Part shown: in pieces, positions 61,301-64,000 of the stretch
Layout: the number at the start of each line of letters is the position of its first letter
How positions within the stretch are numbered: position 1 is the first letter of the stretch
NCBI RefSeq assembly: GCF_000971255.1
Contig: NZ_BBMC01000002.1
Location: forward strand, 248,001 to 312,000
Source of the DNA: Demequina rhizosphaerae
GTDB lineage: Bacteria > Actinomycetota > Actinomycetes > Actinomycetales > Demequinaceae
DNA length: 64,000 nt
Direction: 5' to 3'
The notes under the pieces: generated by a model
Told to the model about the DNA's origin: nothing
Seen by the model: the letters and a program-made list of their open reading frames with translations, nothing else
Databases searched by the model: none
Translations under genes and position numbers: made by a program

Positions 61301-61322
61301 CCTTGCGCGGACGGGCGTTCAC
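58320..61322 (-). CDS. Membrane-anchored GH3 glycosidase with reversed domain order
   Basis: Protein of 1000 residues. A hydrophobic helix at about residues 22–48 (WLPVLALVTALTIVANMALV) anchors the N-terminus. The alpha/beta sandwich domain comes first (IVLAKNEDGALPLG onward), then a fibronectin-III-like domain (VTVDVTNTGDVAGRDVVELYY), and only then the catalytic barrel with NMHRSPFAGRNFEYYSEDP, VKHFALNEQET and the nucleophile in GFVISDFNLYPYMN (D881). A second membrane helix lies near residues 955–977, followed by a basic tail. GH3 enzymes with this swapped order exist in some gut bacteria; anchoring at both ends is unusual. GTG start with aaggaga upstream. Acidic composition fits an extracellular enzyme. 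Confidence 0.9.
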   Translation of the reverse strand: MNARPRKDAAPARKRMSNKKYLSIWLPVLALVTALTIVANMALVIAGGWVASQLGSGTYTFTNSDESADWDTSYYESDFADMDEVDAAAKDLVEDIAAGGIVLAKNEDGALPLGSGSAVTLLGRAAADPVFGGSGSGSVDTNSAVDVRAGLENAGFSINAPVYDAISAYAEENKRGHIEMDLPMSSTYTIGEMQIDGYEAQSATFGDYDDAAIVVIGRPGGEGGDLAQDMLDIANPENVDPRAQEGEHQLELNQDEKATIALAKDSFDKVVVVVNASTTMELGSLQDDPEIDAILLAGSPGATGFNALGSILAGDVNPSGRTVDTWAADFTADPTWNNFGSFVYDNIEASYPVSATESATSNATVTSDAPFVNHAEGIYFGYRYYETAAAEGFIDYDDAVVYPFGYGLSYTDFAWEVAGTEAGAVDGTIAVTVDVTNTGDVAGRDVVELYYSAPYTAGGIEKSEVVLGGFAKTGVIEPGASESVTIELAVEDMASYDYLENAAYVLEAGDYEITVQTDSHTVAEGTEPFVYTVDSDVVYAGDDHRASDAAAVTNQFDDVSANFTTTGEAGKIPVFSRADFAGTFPTAPTAEQMVASDAIVEGFEAWDYDAAAAGFEGDKPTTGADSDLALIDLRGLAKDDPQWDELLDSLTVGEMTDVLLNGAYQTAPIGSIGKPQTLEPDGPAGFSSFINSSINGVAYPSEVLIAQTWDVELGNAMGTMLGNEALQKGINGWYAPAMNMHRSPFAGRNFEYYSEDPLLSGAMATSVANGVATKGVYVTVKHFALNEQETNRVNNGVATWATEQAIREVYLKPFEMAVKDVSMDVTYIADDEGTTAQATIGLGGVMSSFNRIGSTWAGGSEALLTDVLRTEWGFEGFVISDFNLYPYMNPNQGISAGTDLTLTFQPSKSFGDTTSAKAVTDIRNATHNILYTVANSNAMDGLAPGATVAYTPPTWVYIQIVSTVAVGLLVLGGVFMVVRRVRRHRASTSEKVDSDVLVNA

Positions 61323-61462
61323 TGCGTGTCTCCTTCAGAAATGTGGATCGGTCGGACGTCGGACGCGTTCTCCGTCGTCCGTGCCAGCACGTGCGAGCGG
61401 CGCTTCGCGCCGTCGCTCGCCACCACCGCTGGCGTGGGGCGTCGAGCCTGCGCGGGGACGAT

Positions 61463-61499
61463 GCGCCCGCCCGGTCGCGAGATCGGACCGGGCGGGCGC
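61463..61499 (-). terminator. Terminator of the small lipoprotein gene
   Basis: GCGCCCGCCCGGTC and GACCGGGCGGGCGC form a perfect 14-base stem with a 9-base loop, 41 bases after the lipoprotein stop. Confidence 0.8.
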
Positions 61500-61539
61500 C
61501 CCGCCGGAGGCGGGACGTCTCGCGAGGCTCTCTGCCGAG

Positions 61540-61947
61540 TTACTCGGTGACCTCGGTGATGGTGCCGTCCTGGTCGATCTGCCAGGTCTGGCCGGTGGCG
61601 GCCGAGTCCGCCTCGATGACGAACTTGTCGCCGTCGACGTTCACGGTGCCGGTCACGCGCGACGCGGCGTCGGTCGCGACGAACGGCATCACCATGAGGC
61701 CGTACTTGACGGTCGGCGCGTCGACGTCGCTGGCCAGCATGACCTGGGCCCACTCGTCGTCGGCGAGCGCGTCGAGGACGGCCTGGCGCGCGGTCTCGAG
61801 GTCGGTCGCGACGTCGACGGTCGACTGCTCCTCGGCGGCGACCTCGGACGAGGACCCCGTGTCGCTCGAGCACGCGGTCAGACCGAAGGTGCCGGTGGCG
61901 GCGATGAGGAATGCGAGGCCGGTGGCCTTCACCTTCTTGTTCAGCAT
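61540..61947 (-). CDS. Hypothetical acidic lipoprotein
   Basis: Protein of 135 residues with an N-terminal signal (LAFLIAATGTFGLTAC) and lipobox LTAC, so it is exported and lipidated. The mature part is strongly acidic, with a probable helix (TARQAVLDALADDEWAQVM) and a beta-rich end (VNVDGDKFVIEADSA, WQIDQDGTITEV). No family is recognised. ATG with aaggaa upstream. It lies between two secreted GH3 enzymes on the same strand and has its own terminator; a binding or accessory role in the glycosidase cluster is only a guess from position. Confidence 0.75.
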   Translation of the reverse strand: MLNKKVKATGLAFLIAATGTFGLTACSSDTGSSSEVAAEEQSTVDVATDLETARQAVLDALADDEWAQVMLASDVDAPTVKYGLMVMPFVATDAASRVTGTVNVDGDKFVIEADSAATGQTWQIDQDGTITEVTE

Positions 61948-62051
61948 GTCTGTTCCTTACTCATGTGTCTGTCGAGCCGCGGCGTTCTCCCGCGGTCGGG
62001 TCGCCCACCGTACCCGGATCGAGCGGGTGCTCTGCCGGACCTTCGGGGGCC

Positions 62052-62087
62052 GGGATGTGGCCGACGGCGTGCCGCCGGCCACATCCC
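62052..62087 (-). terminator. Terminator of the right-edge GH3 gene
   Basis: GGGATGTGGCCG and CGGCCACATCCC form a perfect 12-base stem with a mostly paired inner region, 14 bases beyond the stop codon. Confidence 0.82.
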
Positions 62088-62101
62088 TGGGGTGGTGCTG
62101 C

Positions 62102-64000
62102 TTAGGAGATGACTCCCGAGTAGTTGAGGCCGAAGCCGTAGTCGTACGCGTTGCCGTTGGCGTCGGTGTAGGGCGTCATGTCCTTCGCGACGTCCTCGAA
62201 CTGCGCCTCGACGGTGTCCATGTCGGCCGGGAACTGGATCGGCAGACGGCCCGAGGGCTCGTACTGACCCATCGCGACGTCGAACAGCGCCTGGTCCGAG
62301 GTGCCGAAGCTGACGAGGATCGCGTCCGAGTCCGCCTCGAACTCGGCCGGGATGGTCGGGTTGATCGCCTTGAGGGCGGTGATCACCGGGATGTCCTTGC
62401 CGCTCTTCTCGACGGCCTTGACCGCACGCTCGAAGGCGTCGAGGTCGGCCTCGTTCGTGATGAACGCGGTGTTGCCGAAGTAGGAGCGGTTCTCCACGGT
62501 GCCGTCCTCGAGGATGTTGCCACCGATCGAGGTCTTGCGGACGTTGTCGCCGTCCGCGACGTACTCGCGGTACTGCAGCGACAGCGGGGTCCACGTCCGG
62601 GTGCCGTCCTCCGCGACCGTGAGGCCCGCGTTGGTGAAGGTGCCACCCGAGTTCGGGCTGTCCATGCCGACGATGACGAGGTCGACGTCGGAGAGGTCCG
62701 GAGCGGTGTACTTGACGACCTGGCCCTCGTCGTCGAGCTCGACCTCGTCGGTGACGACGGCGCCGAAGAGCTCGGCGGCGACGTCGAGGTCCATGGTCGG
62801 GCCCTGCGAGTACGCCGCCGGGCCGAACGCGCTGGCGATGCCGATGTCGTACGACTGCGGGATGTAGACGGTCTTGTCCGACCAGTCCGTGCCCTCGGCG
62901 ACGACGCCGTCGTTCTTCAGCATGACGACCGAGGCGAGCTGCGCCTCGTAGCCGGCCGTGACCTTGTCGTCCGAGGCGAGGACCGCCGAGGACGCCTCGG
63001 GGTCGAGGAACGAGTCCTCGTAGAGGCCGGTCTGGAACATCATGTTGAGGATGCGGGTGCCCGACAGCTGGAAGCGGGTCTCCGCGTCCATGTCGAGCTC
63101 GCCGGCCTCGAACATCTCCTGCCAGAGCTCGGCGCCCTCGAGGATGAAGGTCGCGTCGTTGACGCCGCCGAACATGTCGTGGCCGGTGCCGAGCACCTCG
63201 ACGTAGCGCTCGGCGGGGGTCAGGTCCTCCGCGCCCCACGCCATGCCGAAGAAGACACCCTCGTCGTTGGCGCCGCTCATGACGCCCCAGTCGGTGACGA
63301 CGACGCCCTCGTACGAGAGGTCGGCGCGCAGGATCTCCATGCGGCCCGTGTCGTACGCGGTGCCGGTGCGGTCCTCGAACAGCGGGTCGCCGTTCTCGTC
63401 GAGCGCGATCGAGTACGCGGTCATGACGGCCGCCGAGTCGAGCGCCGCGGAGAACACGGAGACGTGCTCCTCGAGGTTGTCACCCGGGTACACGCCGTAC
63501 TTGCCGGACTCGGTGTGCGCCTCGCGGCCGCCCTCGCCCGGACCGTCGCCGGCCCAGTGCTTGATCATCGCGTTGACGGACTCGGAGCCCCACGCGGCCT
63601 CGCCGTCGGAGCCCTGGAAGCCGTCGACGTACGCCGCCGTCAGCTCGCCCGACTGCGCGGAGTCCTCGCCGAAGGTGCCGCCGACGCGGCTCCAGCGGGG
63701 CTCGGTCGCGAGGTCGACCTGCGGGCTGAGCGCGGTGGTGATGCCCAGCGCGCGGTACTCGGCCGAGGCCATCTCGCCGAAGTTCTTGGTGTGCTCGGCG
63801 TCGAAGGTGGCCGCGAGGCCCAGGTTCGACGGCCAGCGCGAGATGTCCGCGCCGTCCGCGTTGTAGCCGCCGGAGCCGGCGGTCGAGCGCGGGTCCGAGG
63901 CGAAGTTGACGGGGACGTACGGGGTGTCCTCGGTGGCGAGCGACTCGGCGAACGCCTGCATCTCGTTGACCCACGGCACGGTGGTGGCCGCGTCCGAGCC
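62102..64000 (-). CDS. GH3 beta-glucosidase/glucanase, N-terminus beyond the window
   Basis: The last 633 codons of a GH3 enzyme; the 5' end lies right of position 64000. Conserved segments in standard order are TEPRWSRVGGTFGED, IKHWAGDGPGEGGREAH (substrate-binding Lys/His), the nucleophile aspartate in VVVTDWGVMSGAND, and the sandwich domain with IVGMDSPNSGG. It ends soon after YDYGFGLNY, without a fibronectin domain, as in exo-beta-glucanases and cello-oligosaccharide glucosidases. Acidic composition similar to the neighbouring exported proteins suggests secretion, but the signal region is not in view. Substrate unknown. Confidence 0.9.
   Translation of the reverse strand, partial: GSDAATTVPWVNEMQAFAESLATEDTPYVPVNFASDPRSTAGSGGYNADGADISRWPSNLGLAATFDAEHTKNFGEMASAEYRALGITTALSPQVDLATEPRWSRVGGTFGEDSAQSGELTAAYVDGFQGSDGEAAWGSESVNAMIKHWAGDGPGEGGREAHTESGKYGVYPGDNLEEHVSVFSAALDSAAVMTAYSIALDENGDPLFEDRTGTAYDTGRMEILRADLSYEGVVVTDWGVMSGANDEGVFFGMAWGAEDLTPAERYVEVLGTGHDMFGGVNDATFILEGAELWQEMFEAGELDMDAETRFQLSGTRILNMMFQTGLYEDSFLDPEASSAVLASDDKVTAGYEAQLASVVMLKNDGVVAEGTDWSDKTVYIPQSYDIGIASAFGPAAYSQGPTMDLDVAAELFGAVVTDEVELDDEGQVVKYTAPDLSDVDLVIVGMDSPNSGGTFTNAGLTVAEDGTRTWTPLSLQYREYVADGDNVRKTSIGGNILEDGTVENRSYFGNTAFITNEADLDAFERAVKAVEKSGKDIPVITALKAINPTIPAEFEADSDAILVSFGTSDQALFDVAMGQYEPSGRLPIQFPADMDTVEAQFEDVAKDMTPYTDANGNAYDYGFGLNYSGVIS

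Overview
The window is very GC-rich (roughly 70% or more by eye). Its genes keep actinobacterial orders: clpS–DUF2017–murI–MBL–rph on the left and prfB–ftsE–ftsX–M23 peptidase–smpB near 18–22 kb, with ssrA a few kb away. GTG/TTG starts, ATGA/GTGA start-stop overlaps, a mycobacterium-type tad (Flp) pilus operon with a DUF4244 pilin, and UDP-galactopyranose mutase all fit Actinobacteria. A pyruvate formate-lyase/AdhE fermentation set next to several GH3 glycosidases suggests a facultatively anaerobic, polysaccharide-using member of the Micrococcales (Cellulomonas/Demequina-like). That genus-level guess is inference. I saw no tRNA, rRNA, CRISPR array, insertion sequence or prophage.

Layout. 1–3.3 kb: minus-strand housekeeping operon (rph partial, phosphodiesterase-like MBL enzyme, murI, DUF2017, clpS, DUF3039). 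3.4–10.7 kb: ABC exporter, VOC dioxygenase, fatty-acid desaturase, formate/nitrite-family channel, Na+/Ca2+ exchanger, then two gene remnants fused head-on (LuxR HTH and an unidentified C-terminus), then a lipoprotein. 10.8–17.4 kb: tmRNA, uridine phosphorylase, a TetR/MMPL pair and a DUF2207 protein. 17.5–22.8 kb: smpB, an EnvC-like M23 hydrolase, ftsX, ftsE, prfB and a small lipoprotein. 23–27.8 kb: adhE, then a SLAC1/TehA-family channel and a rhodanese lipoprotein that share CsoR/CstR-type operators. 27.8–41.9 kb: amino-acid and polyamine catabolism (two succinate-semialdehyde dehydrogenases, gabT, a class III aminotransferase, mmsA, two PucR activators, an amine oxidase with a cupin partner, a HemL-like aminotransferase). 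41.9–45.1 kb: pflA and pflB. 45.2–49.65 kb: tad pilus operon. 49.8–52.5 kb: SRAP protein and a LytTR/GHKL two-component system. 52.6–64 kb: glf, a GT2 glycosyltransferase, a GtrA-like flippase, three GH3 glycosidases (one with reversed domain order and membrane anchors at both ends) and a lipoprotein.

How the parts work together. PflB/PflA and AdhE make up a pyruvate-to-formate/acetyl-CoA-to-ethanol route, and the FNT channel could export formate. The two PucR-linked operons would turn GABA and beta-alanine/taurine-type amines into succinate and acetyl-CoA. SLAC1 plus rhodanese under one operator type looks like a sulfane-sulfur/sulfite or metal stress unit. smpB and ssrA form the ribosome-rescue pair, with prfB nearby.

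Beyond the genes, the strongest unexplained signal is a highly iterated, non-palindromic DNA word, GGGGACGATGCG(G/C)CG. Its 9-base core occurs about 39 times on the two strands, in intergenic DNA and in several reading frames. Other signals are a two-copy hairpin-capped repeat in two operons, a 21-bp stem next to a G-rich tract, and several promoters whose -10 box sits 6–7 bases before the start codon (leaderless mRNAs).
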